Positions 22,870-32,717 of a DNA stretch of 64,000 bases are shown here, in pieces. The notes under the pieces were generated by a model. It saw only the letters and a program-made list of their open reading frames with translations. It was not told the origin of the DNA and made no database searches. The DNA is from Streptomyces sp. CC228A (GTDB taxonomy: Bacteria; Actinomycetota; Actinomycetes; Streptomycetales; Streptomycetaceae), in the NCBI RefSeq assembly GCF_021390935.1, contig NZ_JAJPUI010000002.1:62001-126000 (forward strand), given 5' to 3'. The position numbers were made by a program, and so were the translations under genes. Each line of letters starts with the position of its first letter. The first letter of the stretch is position 1.

Positions 22870-24807
22870 TCAGCGGATGGGGCGGTGGAGGTTGGGGCGG
22901 GTACTGGGCCCCGGGGTGGCGTCGGCGATCCAGGGGCCTTCGCCGCTGGGGTCGAGGACGCCTTCCTCCAGCCAGGTGTAGCGGTCCGCGAGGACGCCCT
23001 TGACGACCTTGCGGTCCAGGTCGTCGGTGTTGGCCCACAGGCGGCCGAACAGCTCCTCGACCCGAATCCGGGACTGGCGGCAGAAGGCGTCGGCCAGCTC
23101 GTAGGCGGCCCGCCCGTGGTCGCCGCGGGAGCGGAGGAGTTCGGCGCGGACGCAGGCCGCGCTCATCGCGAAGAGTTCGGCGCCGATGTCGACGATCCGG
23201 CCGAGGAAGCCCTGCTTGGTCTCCATACGGCCCTGCCAGCGGGACATGGCGTAGAACGTCGAGCGGGCCAGCCTGCGGGAGGTGCGCTCCACGTAGCGGA
23301 GGTGGGCGGACAGGTCCGGGTGGCCCTTCGGATGGAACTCGGCGTACGCGCCGGGCACCTGGCCGCGGCCCGCGACCAGCTTGGGAAGCCACCGGGCGTA
23401 GAAGGCGGTGGCCTGGGCGCCCGCCCTCGCCTTGTCGGCCAGGGGCTTGTCGGGGTCGACGAGGTCGCCGGCGACCGACAGGTGCGCGTCGACGGCCTCG
23501 CGGGCGATCAGCAGGTGCATGATCTCCGTGGAGCCCTCGAAGATGCGGTTGATGCGCAGGTCGCGCAGGAGTTGCTCGACGGGGACCGGGCGCTCCCCGC
23601 GGGCGGCGAGGGACTCGGCGGTCTCGTAGCCGCGGCCGCCGCGGATCTGGACGAGTTCGTCGGCCATGAGCCAGGCCATCTCGGAGCCGTACAGCTTGGC
23701 GAGGGCGGCTTCGATGCGGATGTCGTTGCGGTCCTCGTCGGCCATCTGGCTGGACAGGTCGAGGACGGCTTCGAGGGCGAAGGTCGTCGCGGCGATGAAG
23801 GCGATCTTGGAGCCGACGGCCTCGTGCCGGGCCACCGGCCTGCCCCACTGCTCGCGGACGGCGCTCCACTCGCGGGCGATCTTCAGGCACCATTTGCCGG
23901 CGCCCGCGCACATGGCGGGAAGGGACAGCCGGCCCGTGTTGAGGGTCGTCAGGGCGATCTTCAGGCCGGCTCCCTCGGGGCCGATGCGGTTCGCGGCGGG
24001 CACGCGGACCCGGTGGAAGCGCGTGACGCCGTTCTCCAGGCCGCGCAGCCCCATGAACGAGTTGCGGTGCTCGACGGTGACGCCCTCGGAGGCCGCCTCC
24101 ACGACGAACGCGGTGATGCCGCCCTTGTGGCCCTCGGAAGCCGGTACGCGGGCCATGACGACCAGGAGGTCGGCGACGACGCCGTTGGTGGTCCACAGCT
24201 TGACGCCGTCGATGACGTAGTCGTCGCCGTCGGGGACGGCGGTGGTGGCCAGCCGGGCCGGGTCGGAGCCGACGTCGGGCTCGGTGAGGAGGAACGCGGA
24301 GATGTCGGTGCGGGCGCAGCGCGGCAGGAAGGTGTCCTTCTGCTCCTGCGTGCCGAAGATCTTCAGGGGCTGCGGTACGCCGATCGACTGATGGGCCGAC
24401 AGCAGGGCGCCGACGGCGGGGCTGACGGAGCCGACGAGGGCGAGGGCCTTGTTGTAGTACACCTGGGTGAGGCCGAGCCCGCCGTACCGGGTGTCGATCT
24501 TCATGCCGAGGGCGCCGAGTTCCTTGAGTCCGTCCACGACGGCGTCGGGGATGCGGGCCTCGCGTTCGATGAGCGCGCCGTCGATCTCGGTCTCGCAGAA
24601 GTCGCGGAGCTTGGCGAGGAACTCCTCGCCGCGCTGGGCGTCCTCGGGGCTCGGCAGCGGATGCGGGTGGATGAGGTCGAGCCGGAAGCGGCCGAGGAAC
24701 AGCTCCTTGGCGAAGCTGGGCTTGTGCCACTCCTGCTCGCGGGCCGCCTCGGCAACCTGTCGGGCTTCCCGCTCGGACACTCTGGGCTGCTGGTGGGGGC
24801 CGGGCAT
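22870..24807 (-). CDS. Long acyl-CoA dehydrogenase (VLCAD/ACAD9-like architecture)
   Basis: 645 residues, well above the 380-400 of ordinary acyl-CoA dehydrogenases. FAD flavoenzyme family that oxidises acyl-CoA to enoyl-CoA. The core has FLLTEPDVGSDPARLATTAV, the middle beta domain with WTTNGVVADLLVVMARV, and IRGGRGYETAESLAARG. IFEGSTEIMHLLIAREAVDA contains the catalytic-type glutamate (EGSTE). An extra helical C-terminal domain of about 180 residues follows. No signal peptide. Chain-length preference cannot be read from sequence. It stands alone between a repeat gap and an aldehyde dehydrogenase. Confidence 0.92.
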   Translation of the reverse strand: MPGPHQQPRVSEREARQVAEAAREQEWHKPSFAKELFLGRFRLDLIHPHPLPSPEDAQRGEEFLAKLRDFCETEIDGALIEREARIPDAVVDGLKELGALGMKIDTRYGGLGLTQVYYNKALALVGSVSPAVGALLSAHQSIGVPQPLKIFGTQEQKDTFLPRCARTDISAFLLTEPDVGSDPARLATTAVPDGDDYVIDGVKLWTTNGVVADLLVVMARVPASEGHKGGITAFVVEAASEGVTVEHRNSFMGLRGLENGVTRFHRVRVPAANRIGPEGAGLKIALTTLNTGRLSLPAMCAGAGKWCLKIAREWSAVREQWGRPVARHEAVGSKIAFIAATTFALEAVLDLSSQMADEDRNDIRIEAALAKLYGSEMAWLMADELVQIRGGRGYETAESLAARGERPVPVEQLLRDLRINRIFEGSTEIMHLLIAREAVDAHLSVAGDLVDPDKPLADKARAGAQATAFYARWLPKLVAGRGQVPGAYAEFHPKGHPDLSAHLRYVERTSRRLARSTFYAMSRWQGRMETKQGFLGRIVDIGAELFAMSAACVRAELLRSRGDHGRAAYELADAFCRQSRIRVEELFGRLWANTDDLDRKVVKGVLADRYTWLEEGVLDPSGEGPWIADATPGPSTRPNLHRPIR

Positions 24808-24911
24808 GGGGGCTCACCTCGCCGCGGATCGGGGGCGGCCGACCGGTCGTCCTGCCGGTCGGGGCTACCCATCCGTATTACCCGATGACGGCGCGTACGA
24901 AAATACGAGGA

Positions 24912-24948
24912 GACGGCCGGAGCCCCCGCACAGTGGGCTCCGGCCGTC
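24912..24948 (-). terminator. Strong 14-bp hairpin terminator after the aldehyde dehydrogenase
   Basis: GACGGCCGGAGCCC (24912-24925) pairs perfectly with GGGCTCCGGCCGTC (24935-24948) across a 9-base loop. Read leftward it is followed by a T-containing stretch (TCCTCGTATTTTC), so it fits a Rho-independent terminator 32 bases after the stop at 24981. Confidence 0.85.
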
Positions 24949-24980
24949 GGTTTGCGGGCCGTCCGGGTGAGGGGCGGCTG

Positions 24981-26426
24981 TCAGAGGGCCAGGCCCGTGA
25001 GGACCAGGACCCGCTCGTAGGTGTAGTCGTCCATCGCGTAGGCGACGCCCTCGCGGCCGACGCCGGACTGCTTGGCGCCGCCGTACGGCATCTGGTCGGC
25101 GCGGTAGGAGGGGACGTCGCCGATGATCACGCCGCCGACCTCCAGGGCGCGGTGGGCGCGGAAGGCGGTCTGCAGGTCGTGGGTGAAGACGCCCGTCTGG
25201 AGGCCGAACTTCGAGTTGTTGACCTCCGCGAACGCGGCGGCCTCGCCATCGGCCCGGTGCAGGGTCAGGACCGGGCCGAAGACCTCCTCGCAGGCGAGGG
25301 TGGCGTCCGCGGGCAGGTCGGCGAGGACGGTCGGCGCGTAGGTGGCGCCCTCGCGCTTGCCGCCGGTCAGCAGCTTCGCGCCGCCCTTGACGGCCTCGTC
25401 CACCCAGGACTCCACCCGCTTGGCGGCGTCCTCGCTGACGAGGGGGCCGACGTCGGTGGCGTCGTCGGACGGGTCGCCGGTGCCCTGGGCCTCGACGGCG
25501 GCGACGACCTTCGGGACGAGCCGGTCGTACACCGACGCGTCCGCGATGACGCGCTGCACGGAGATGCAGGACTGGCCGCCCTGGTAGTTGGAGAAGGTGG
25601 CGATGCGGGTCGCCGCCCAGTCCAGGTCCTCCTCGGAGGACCAGTCGGCGAGGACGACGGCGGCGGCGTTGCCGCCGAGCTCCAGGGTGCAGTGCTTGTG
25701 CGGCACGGACTGCTGGATGGCGTAGCCGACCTTGTCGGAGCCGGTGAAGGAGATGACCGGGAGGCGCTCGTCCTGGACCAGGGCCGGCATGCGGTCGTTG
25801 GGCACCGGCAGGACGGACCAGGAGCCGGCCGGCAGGTCGGTCTCGGCCAGCAGCTCACCCAGGATCAGCGCGGAGATCGGCGTGGCCGGGGCCGGCTTGA
25901 GGATGATGGGGGCACCGACGGCGATGGCCGGGGCGACCTTGTGGGCGCACAGGTTCAGCGGGAAGTTGAACGGCGCGATGCCGAGGACGACGCCCTTGGG
26001 GAAGCGGCGGGTCAGGGCGAGTCGGCCGGTGCCGCCGGCGTCGGTGTCGAGGCGCTGGGCGTCGCCGCCGTTGAAGCGGCGGGCCTCCTCTGCGGCGAAG
26101 CGGAAGACGGAGACGGCGCGGCCGACCTCGCCCCGGGCCCACTTGACGGGCTTGCCGTTCTCCGCGGAGATCAGCTGCGCGATCTCCTCGGTGCGCTCGG
26201 CGAGCCGCTTCGAGACGTGGTCGAGGGCGGCGGCGCGGACGTGCGCGGGAGTGGCGGCGAACTCGTCGAGGACGGCGTGGGCGGCGGCCACGGCCTCTTC
26301 GACCTGGGCCTCCGTGGGCACACTGACCTGGCCGACGAGGCGGCCGTCCCAGGGGGAGGTGACGTCGAAGGTGGCGTCGCCGGTGGCCTGGCGGCCGGCG
26401 AGCCAGAAGGCGTGGGTGGCGGTCAT
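24981..26426 (-). CDS. Aldehyde dehydrogenase, NAD(P)-dependent
   Basis: 481 residues. Oxidises an aldehyde to a carboxylate. GIAPFNFPLNLCAHKVAPAI is the nucleotide region, SFTGSDKVGYAI the adenine-contact loop, CTLELGGNAAAVV holds the general base glutamate (about 250), and YQGGQSCISVQRV the catalytic cysteine (about 286-287). It most resembles the methylmalonate/phenylacetaldehyde-like or lactaldehyde-type branch rather than the betaine-aldehyde branch. The substrate is not assignable. It is monocistronic with its own terminator. Confidence 0.93.
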   Translation of the reverse strand: MTATHAFWLAGRQATGDATFDVTSPWDGRLVGQVSVPTEAQVEEAVAAAHAVLDEFAATPAHVRAAALDHVSKRLAERTEEIAQLISAENGKPVKWARGEVGRAVSVFRFAAEEARRFNGGDAQRLDTDAGGTGRLALTRRFPKGVVLGIAPFNFPLNLCAHKVAPAIAVGAPIILKPAPATPISALILGELLAETDLPAGSWSVLPVPNDRMPALVQDERLPVISFTGSDKVGYAIQQSVPHKHCTLELGGNAAAVVLADWSSEEDLDWAATRIATFSNYQGGQSCISVQRVIADASVYDRLVPKVVAAVEAQGTGDPSDDATDVGPLVSEDAAKRVESWVDEAVKGGAKLLTGGKREGATYAPTVLADLPADATLACEEVFGPVLTLHRADGEAAAFAEVNNSKFGLQTGVFTHDLQTAFRAHRALEVGGVIIGDVPSYRADQMPYGGAKQSGVGREGVAYAMDDYTYERVLVLTGLAL

Positions 26427-26585
26427 CGCGGTCCCGGGCCCTTCCGAGTTGTGGGGGAGTTGGGTGTTCCCCGCGCGTTCGCGTGGTCTCAGGGGACACG
26501 GTAGGCGCGAGGAGCCGCGTCCGGGTTTGTCCGGCGTGGAGTGGTCGGGGGTCCCGATCCGCCGGTTCGGCAGATGCGGGGGCGG

Positions 26586-27539
26586 TCAGGTACGCCGTTC
26601 GGTGCTGACGATCAGGCACACCCCGGCGACCACGATCGTGCCGCCGACGACGAGCGGCCAGGTCAGCGCCTCGTCCAGGATCAGGGCGCCCAGCAGGACG
26701 GCGACGACCGGGTTCACGTAGGCGTACGTGGCGGTCAGCGAGAGCGGCGCCCGCTGCAGGAGCCACGCGTACGCGGTGAACGCGATGAGCGACCCGAAGA
26801 CCACGAGGTACGCGAAGGCCGTCCAGGACCGGGCGGACACCTCGGCGAGGTCGGCGCCGTGCTGCTCACCCCGCGCGAGCCCCACGAGGAGGCAGCCGAT
26901 GCCCCCGGCCACCATTTCGTACGCGCTGGCGGTGAAGGGGTTCCCCGGCATCGGTATCCGGGACGAGGAGAACGACCCCGTCGACCACAGCAGGGTCGCG
27001 GCGATCACCAGGACGACACCGCCCAGGTGGATGTCGCCGCTGAGGCCGGGCAGGGTGAGGACGGCGAGCCCCGCGAGGCCGAGGAGGACGCCGAGGTACG
27101 CGCCGGCGCCGGGCCGCTCGCCGAACGCGGTGCGCAGCAGCACGACCCACGCGGGGACGACGGCGATGAGCAGGGCCGCGAGCCCTGAGGGGATGGAGGT
27201 CTCGGCGAGGACCACCAGGCCGTTGCCGCCGACCAGCAGGAGCAGGCCGACGACGGAGGCGGACACCAGCTGGGCGCGGGTCACCTTGAGCACGGCCGGC
27301 CCCTGCCGCCAGGCGAGCAGCGCGGCGAGCAGCAGTCCCGCGGTGACGAACCGCGCCCCGGCGGAGAGGTAGGGCGGCATGGTCTCGACGACCACGCGGA
27401 TACCGAGGTAGGTGGAGCCCCACACCACGTACACGATCGCGAGCGCGGCCCAGACGGCACCGGTGATGCGGCGGCGGGGGGCGGGAGGGGCCGGGTCGAC
27501 CGGCGCTGCGGACACCGACTCGGCGGCAGGGGTTGTCAT
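26586..27539 (-). CDS. EamA/DMT-family transporter
   Basis: 317 residues from the ATG at 27539 (MTTPAAESVSAAPVDPAPPA); the upstream ATG at 27560 is less likely. Ten membrane helices in two EamA repeats. The first begins AVWAALAIVYVVWGSTYLGI and the second GGVVLVIAATLLWSTGSFSS. VNPVVAVLLGALILDEALTW is the typical late helix. Members export amino acids or other metabolites. The substrate is unknown. No regulator lies directly beside it; the gap upstream is filled by minisatellites. Confidence 0.92.
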   Translation of the reverse strand: MTTPAAESVSAAPVDPAPPAPRRRITGAVWAALAIVYVVWGSTYLGIRVVVETMPPYLSAGARFVTAGLLLAALLAWRQGPAVLKVTRAQLVSASVVGLLLLVGGNGLVVLAETSIPSGLAALLIAVVPAWVVLLRTAFGERPGAGAYLGVLLGLAGLAVLTLPGLSGDIHLGGVVLVIAATLLWSTGSFSSSRIPMPGNPFTASAYEMVAGGIGCLLVGLARGEQHGADLAEVSARSWTAFAYLVVFGSLIAFTAYAWLLQRAPLSLTATYAYVNPVVAVLLGALILDEALTWPLVVGGTIVVAGVCLIVSTERRT

Positions 27540-27660
27540 GAGCAGGAGACTAAAGATCAACCGGTCGGCATGGCAAAGATTCTGCCCGGATTCGGGCAGT
27601 GAGGTGGGTGTTGGGGGCAGGCAGGGTCGCTATCGGGGACGAGGACGGGAGCTGGGGATG

Positions 27661-27912
27661 GCCGGTCGCCGGAGGGCGGGGCCGGCGCGTGGAGGGCGGG
27701 GCCGGCGCGTGGAGGGCGGGGCCGGCGCGTGGAGGGCGGGGCCGAGCGCATGGGGATGGAGCGGTTGCAGCGGAGATGCGGCCGGTCGCCGGAGGGCGGG
27801 GCCGGTACGCGGAGGGTGTGGCCGGTCGCCGGAGGGCGGGGCCGGTACGCGGAGGGTGTGGCCGGGCGCCGAAGGACGGGGCCGGTGCGTGGAGGGTGCG
27901 GCCGGTGGGTGG
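27661..27912. repeat. Minisatellite, 20-nt unit, about twelve copies
   Basis: Units begin every 20 bases from 27661 (27661, 27681, 27701, 27721, 27741, then 27781 to 27901). The consensus is GCCGGYRCGYGGAGGGYGKG. Units at 27681, 27701 and 27721 are identical, and the pair at 27781/27801 is repeated at 27821/27841, so some expansion is recent. Confidence 0.92.
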
Positions 27913-27918
27913 CTTCCG

Positions 27919-28098
27919 GCGCCCGACGGCGCCCTCTGCCCGGTGGGTGCCCGTACCCGCCGGTTCGTCCTGCCCGGTGGGTGCCCGTACCCGCCGGTTC
28001 GTCCTGCCCGCCGGCTCCTTCTACCCGACGGCGCCCTCTGCCCGCCGGATCACTCTGCCCGTCGGCTCACTCTGCCCGTCGGCTCACTCTGCCTGGGG
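27919..28098. repeat. Second minisatellite, 17-nt unit, about ten copies
   Basis: A different repeat directly follows the 20-nt array. The unit CTGCCCGYCGGCTCACT starts at 27936, 27953, 27970, 27987, 28004, 28021, 28038, 28055, 28072 and 28089, with a likely copy at 27919. A 34-base double unit is exactly duplicated (27936 and 27970), and the units at 28055 and 28072 are identical. Confidence 0.92.
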
Positions 28099-28145
28099 GG
28101 TTCCCGGGCCCCGGGCCGGGGTGATGCGGGCCGGTTCGGGGGCCC

Positions 28146-29707
28146 TCATGGTGCGGGAGGCTGGTCCCCCGTCGCCTTCAGGGCGAGCCACAGCTCCATG
28201 CGGACATCCGGGTCGTCGAGCGAGCGGCCGAGGATCTCCTCGACGCGCCGCATGCGGTAGCGCAGCGTGTGGCGGTGGACGCCCAGGTCCGCCGCCGCGG
28301 CGTCCCACTGGCCGTGGCGGGAGAGCCAGGCGCGCAGGGACGCGACGAGGTCGCCGCGGCCGGTCGCGTCGTGCTCGTACAGCGCGCGCAGCATGCCGTC
28401 CGCGAAAGCCCGTACGGCGTCGTCCGCGAGGAGGGGCAGCAGGGAACCCGCCGCGAGCTCCTCGTGCTCGACGAGGGTCCTCCCCCGGCGGCGGGCCACC
28501 GAGAGGGCCTGCTCGGCCTGCTTGTACGCGCCCGCCGCGGCTATCGGCCCGGTGGGGGCGGAGAGCCCGAGGAACGCCCCGGCCTCCTCCGCGTCCTTCT
28601 CCCCGTACGCCTCGCAGGCGGCGACCACCGCTCCCCCGTCCGCCGCCAGGACCACCAGCCGGTCGACGCCCTCGGGCACGGCCAGCACGGCCTCGCCCGC
28701 ACCCGCGGCGGCGGTTTCGAGGGTGTCCGCGAGGGACGCGAGCGGCGGTTCGGCCGCCGGGTCCAGGTCGCTCCCGGCCTCGGCGACGACCAGCCGGAAC
28801 GGGGCGTCGAGCAGCCCGCCGTACAGCTCCCCGGCGACCGTGCGGGCGTGGTCGGGCTGGCCGGCCAGCAGCATCCGCAGCACGGCCGCGCCCAGCCGCT
28901 GCTCGGCGGCCTGCAGCGAGCGCGAGCGCTCCGTCGTCAGGGTCAGCAGGGCGATCGCGGAGTGCACGGCGTACCGCTCCGCCGTGCCGAGCGGAGCGCC
29001 CGTGCCGACCGCGAGCGCGCCCCGCACACGCCGGCCCGTGCCCAGTGACTGGAGCTCCACGCGGTCGTCGGTGCCGCCCACGACGGCGGTGGCGGCGCGG
29101 CGCGCTCACGCAGCCGCTGCACGTCGGGGGCGAGCCTGGCCGCCCGGCGCGCCGCCCAGTCGGGCGCGGCGGCGACGACCGCGCCGGACGCGTCGTACAG
29201 CGCGGCCCAGCCGTCCACGTGCGCCGCGAGGCGGGCGACGACCGCGTCGGGGCCCTCCGCGAGAGCGGCGCGGGTCAGCTCCCGCTGGGCCTCGAACCCG
29301 GCGGTGACCGCGCGGTACTGGTCGGCGGCCAGCGCCGCCGAGACCGCCTTGGAGATGGCGAGGAACGGGGTGCGCCTCGGCACTTCCAGGAGCGGCAGGT
29401 CCTCCTCCAGGGCGGCGTCCAGCAGCGCCTGGGGAAGGGCGTCGTAATTGACGCCCACGGCGAAGCCGACACCGACGACCCCCGCGCCGGCGAGGTGCCG
29501 CACGTAGCGGCGCATCGCCTCGACGTTCTCGGCGTCGAGCGTCATGGCGGTGGTCAGCAGCAGCTCGCCGCCCTCCATGTAGGGCACGGGGTCGGCGAGT
29601 TCGCTGACGTGCGCCCAGCGGACGGGCGTGTCGAGGCGGTCCTCGCCCGCCCGCACGGTGAGCTTGAGCGCCGAGTGCTGGACGAGGGAGGCGAGGGTGA
29701 GCGGCAT
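28146..29707 (-). CDS. PucR-family transcriptional regulator; frameshift near 29090
   Basis: About 520 residues. The N-terminus MPLTLASLVQHSALKLTVRA and the segment WAHVSELADPVPYMEGGELL form the PucR domain (purine/amino-acid sensing family). A GGDEF-like/CdaR middle follows. The C-terminal helix-turn-helix is WDAAAADLGVHRHTLRYRMR, ending near DVRMELWLALKATG. The first half reads to RLRERAA, then the frame shifts within GCGCCGCGCCGCC so that the conserved continuation (VVGGTDDRVELQSLGTG) is in another frame. I read this as an indel error in an intact gene. Possible regulator of nitrogen or purine catabolism; the target is unknown. Confidence 0.85.
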
Positions 29708-30200
29708 GAACCGGCGGGCCTTCGGGAGGGGGCGGGAGTGCGGGGGGGGTTTGCGCCGTCCCGTATGAACGGCTCTCCTCGATTCTGCCAGGACGTACGA
29801 CTGTCGCTCATGGGGCGTCCTCTCCGGTCGGCGCACGCGGTGGCGGCGTGCACGGCCCCCGCCCCCGTCCGGACCCGGTCGCCGGTGCGCGGTGGCGCGG
29901 TGGCGCGTGACGGTGCGCGGCCCTGCGGGCCCGGTCGCCGGCCTCCGCCCGTCGTACGGGCCCCGCCCCTGGCCCCCGCTGCCGTACAGACCGGCCCCGG
30001 TCGCCGCCGCCGTACGGGCGGCGCCAGCCCCGCGGCCGTACGGTTCCGGCACCCGTGCCGTACGGGCCCCTCCGCCGGCGCGCGGCGGTGCGCGGGCCCG
30101 GCCGCCTGCCGACGGGGGTGAGCGGGGCCGGCTACCGGTCTCGGCGGTGTGCGGGCATGTGGGCCGAGTGGCGGTGTACGGGCGGGACGCCGCCGAGCGG
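29708..30200. other. Gene-free GC-rich gap with scattered GTACGG words
   Basis: About 490 bases upstream of the PucR regulator and downstream of the TraG-like ATPase. It holds many scattered GCCGTACGG-like words without clean periodicity. I see no convincing gene. It must include the PucR promoter. Confidence 0.45.
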
Positions 30201-32630
30201 TCAGCCGCGCAGGTCGACGAGGAGCGGCGGGACGTGCTCGCCCTGGACCCGGGTCAGCGAGAGCACCGCGTGGCCCGCCGGGACCCCGTGCGCCAGCTCG
30301 GAGGCGGACCAGCGCTGCCGTTCCACCTCGCGGACGGTGACGGCCTCCGCCGTGGCGGCGCGGCCCGTGACCAGGCGGCGCAGCGCGTGCAGGAACCGCG
30401 TCAGCGGCTCGTCCGCGATGATCTGCCGGTTGGTGATGTCGCGGGTCTGCACCCATTCGGTGCCCCACACCTCGGCGAATCGGCCGCCGTCCCAGGGCGC
30501 CAGCCCCGCGAACGCCATGCGGCAGCCGACCGCGCCGAGCAGCGGACCGCGCAGGGCCTCCGGCACGTCCTCCAGGGTGCGCAGCGCCAGGACGACGCCC
30601 GCGTGGGCGGAGCGCAGCCGCTGGATGCCGCGCACGGCGTCGGCGCTGACGGTGTCGGTGGCGTCGTCCAGGACGAGGCAGGCGAACAGCGACCGGTCGG
30701 CGCGGGCGAGCGCGGCCTCGGTGAACTGGGCCAGCACCAGCCGGGCGACGATCCGGGACGCCTCGGCGTGGCCGCGCTCCGGCAGGTCGACGCGGACCCG
30801 CACGGGGTGCTCGATGGCCCGCAGGGAGAAGGGCCGCCCGGGGCGGTCCGCGGGAGGCGTGGGGGCGGGGGCCTTGCGGGACGGGTCGGCGGGTGCCTCC
30901 CGCCGGGCGGCGGGGCCGTCGGTGCGGAAGACGTGTGCGAAGGCGGGCCGGTCCAGGAAGGCGATCCGCTCCGCGAGCAGCACCGCGACGTCGTCCCCGC
31001 GCTCGGCCTGCCGGGCCCGCGCGTCGAGGTCCCGCAGCTGGGCCGGGTCGCCGGCGACGGCGGCGCGCAGCGCGGCGAGGGCGCCGGGGGCGCCGCCGAG
31101 GAGTTCCCGCAGCTCCGGTACGCCGGGGAAGTGGCCGTGCGCGGCGCGGTACGGCCCGATGAGCTGGGCCAGGGCGGTGGCGGCGCGGCGGGTGTCCGGG
31201 AGGAGGTCGCCGGCCAGGGCTTCGGCGAGGAGCCGGGCCGCGTCGTCGGGCTCCTCGGCGCCGCCGTACAGGTCGAGGTCGTGCCGGGCCTCGGGGTCTC
31301 CGACGGCGATGACCGCGTCGAAGGCGTCGTCGGGGGCGAGGCGGGTGCCCCTGGCGGCCACGGCGACGACGGCGGCGCGGCCCGCGAGGGCCTGGAGGCA
31401 CAGGGACTCGGTGACGGGTCGGGTGAGCCGTTCGGTCTTGCCCGACCCGGCGGGGCCGATGGCGAGCAGGGAGGTGCCGAGCAGCTGGGGTTCGAGGGCG
31501 ACGCCGGTGGTGCGGCGGGCGTAGGGGTTGCGGGGGTGGTCGGCGGCCGTGCCGATGCGCACCTGCCCGGTGACGAGGTCGTGGGTGGCGGTGCGCGTCG
31601 GCAGGTCGCAGGCCGGAGGGGTGGGCGCAGGCGGCGGCGCCGTGCGCGCGCACGGCCTCGGTGAAGGCGGCGAGGCGGGCGGGGTGGGTGCGTACGCCCT
31701 CCCAGGCCCGCCGGATGCGCGCGTAGTCGACGTCGCCGAGCGCGCCCGCGCGGGTGGCCTCGGCGAGCCGGGCGGCGGCTTCGGTGAGGCCTGCGTCCCG
31801 CAGGTCAGGCCACTCGGCGGGGTCGGCCGCCCCTTCGGGGCTGTCCGGCTGCGTGTCGCGGGCGCCGCGGCGGCCGCGGCGGGCGACGACGGGCCAGCGG
31901 CGGCGCGGCCGACGACCGCGATGACGGCGGCGGTGAGCGCCACGTAGTACAGGTTGGAGAACCACGTCAGCCACTCCACGGTCCGCGGCATCGCCCGCCA
32001 CACGCCGGGGAGCAGCACGAACAGCGGCCAGAGCGGCACGCCGTAGCGGCGCCACAGCTCGCCCCAGTTGCCCAGGCGCCCCATGCCGAAGGCGATCAGG
32101 GCCAGCACGAGGCCGTAGTAGAGGTAGGTGAGGACGACGAACAGCGGGTACTGCGGGTGGTGGACGTTCGTCCACTCGGTCGGCACGAGCCAGAACATCG
32201 GCTGGACCCACCAGTTGCGGGTGAAGATCCAGCCGAACTGGAGGTAGCCGTTCCAGAGCAGGGACCAGAAGAGCCAGCCACAGAGGTACGCGATGAGCGC
32301 GCCGCTGACGAGTTGCCTGGCGGGCACGAGGTCGGGTTCCTGCTCGGGCCGCGGGCGGTGGCCGAAGCGCCAGACGCCGGGCTCGGCCTCGGGCCGCGGG
32401 GTGCGCAGCCACTCCAGGACCGAGGCCGCCCTGGTGCCGCCGCCGGCGCCGGGAGCCGGGCGGGGCGCGTGCCGGGGCACGGGAGGCACCGGGGGCGCGG
32501 CCGCCGGGCCGTCCTGCGGGTGCGGGCCCGGCCCCGGGGGCGGGGCGGACGGTTCCGGAGGCGCGGCCGGGCGTGGTACGGGATCGGCGTGCGCGCCCCG
32601 TGCCTCGTACGACGTACCGTCCCTGTCCAT
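30201..32630 (-). CDS. Membrane-anchored TraG/VirD4-like P-loop ATPase; middle section in a different frame
   Basis: About 809 residues from the ATG at 32630 (MDRDGTSYEARGAHADPVPR); a start at 32660 is also open. A proline-rich leader is followed by four likely membrane helices (LVSGALIAYLCGWLFWSLLW; LFVVLTYLYYGLVLALIAFG; PLWPLFVLLPGVW; FSNLYYVALTAAVIAVVG). The cytoplasmic ATPase has Walker A GPAGSGKTERL (about residue 390) and Walker B CLVLDDATD (about 650). TRDITNRQIIADEP resembles VirD4/TraG coupling ATPases. Between about 31880 and 31615 the best coding frame is another one (TEAAARLAEATRAGALGDVD), so two indels that cancel are likely. No relaxase or conjugation gene is nearby. Role unknown. 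Confidence 0.78.
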   Translation of the reverse strand: MDRDGTSYEARGAHADPVPRPAAPPEPSAPPPGPGPHPQDGPAAAPPVPPVPRHAPRPAPGAGGGTRAASVLEWLRTPRPEAEPGVWRFGHRPRPEQEPDLVPARQLVSGALIAYLCGWLFWSLLWNGYLQFGWIFTRNWWVQPMFWLVPTEWTNVHHPQYPLFVVLTYLYYGLVLALIAFGMGRLGNWGELWRRYGVPLWPLFVLLPGVWRAMPRTVEWLTWFSNLYYVALTAAVIAVVGRAAAGPSSPAAAAAAPATRSRTAPKGRPTPPSGLTCGTQASPKPPPGSPRPPARARSATSTTRASGGPGRAYAPTPPASPPSPRPCARTAPPPAPTPPACDLPTRTATHDLVTGQVRIGTAADHPRNPYARRTTGVALEPQLLGTSLLAIGPAGSGKTERLTRPVTESLCLQALAGRAAVVAVAARGTRLAPDDAFDAVIAVGDPEARHDLDLYGGAEEPDDAARLLAEALAGDLLPDTRRAATALAQLIGPYRAAHGHFPGVPELRELLGGAPGALAALRAAVAGDPAQLRDLDARARQAERGDDVAVLLAERIAFLDRPAFAHVFRTDGPAARREAPADPSRKAPAPTPPADRPGRPFSLRAIEHPVRVRVDLPERGHAEASRIVARLVLAQFTEAALARADRSLFACLVLDDATDTVSADAVRGIQRLRSAHAGVVLALRTLEDVPEALRGPLLGAVGCRMAFAGLAPWDGGRFAEVWGTEWVQTRDITNRQIIADEPLTRFLHALRRLVTGRAATAEAVTVREVERQRWSASELAHGVPAGHAVLSLTRVQGEHVPPLLVDLRG

Positions 32631-32717
32631 TCCCTGCCCCCTGACCAGCCAGGCCCACACGTCCGTGCACCCGTCAATCTAGTGCCCGCGGCGGGTGCCG
32701 GCCCGGGTGACGCGGCG

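Noticed and set aside
27661..28098. CRISPR array
   Set aside because: The units are contiguous with no unique spacers and no cas genes; these are minisatellites.
31615..31880. Programmed frameshifting in the TraG-like ATPase
   Set aside because: Two cancelling switches in GC runs with the same pattern in unrelated genes, including infB, point to sequence error rather than recoding.
30201..32630. Integrative conjugative element around the TraG-like ATPase
   Set aside because: No integrase, relaxase, attachment site or tRNA was found around it in the window.
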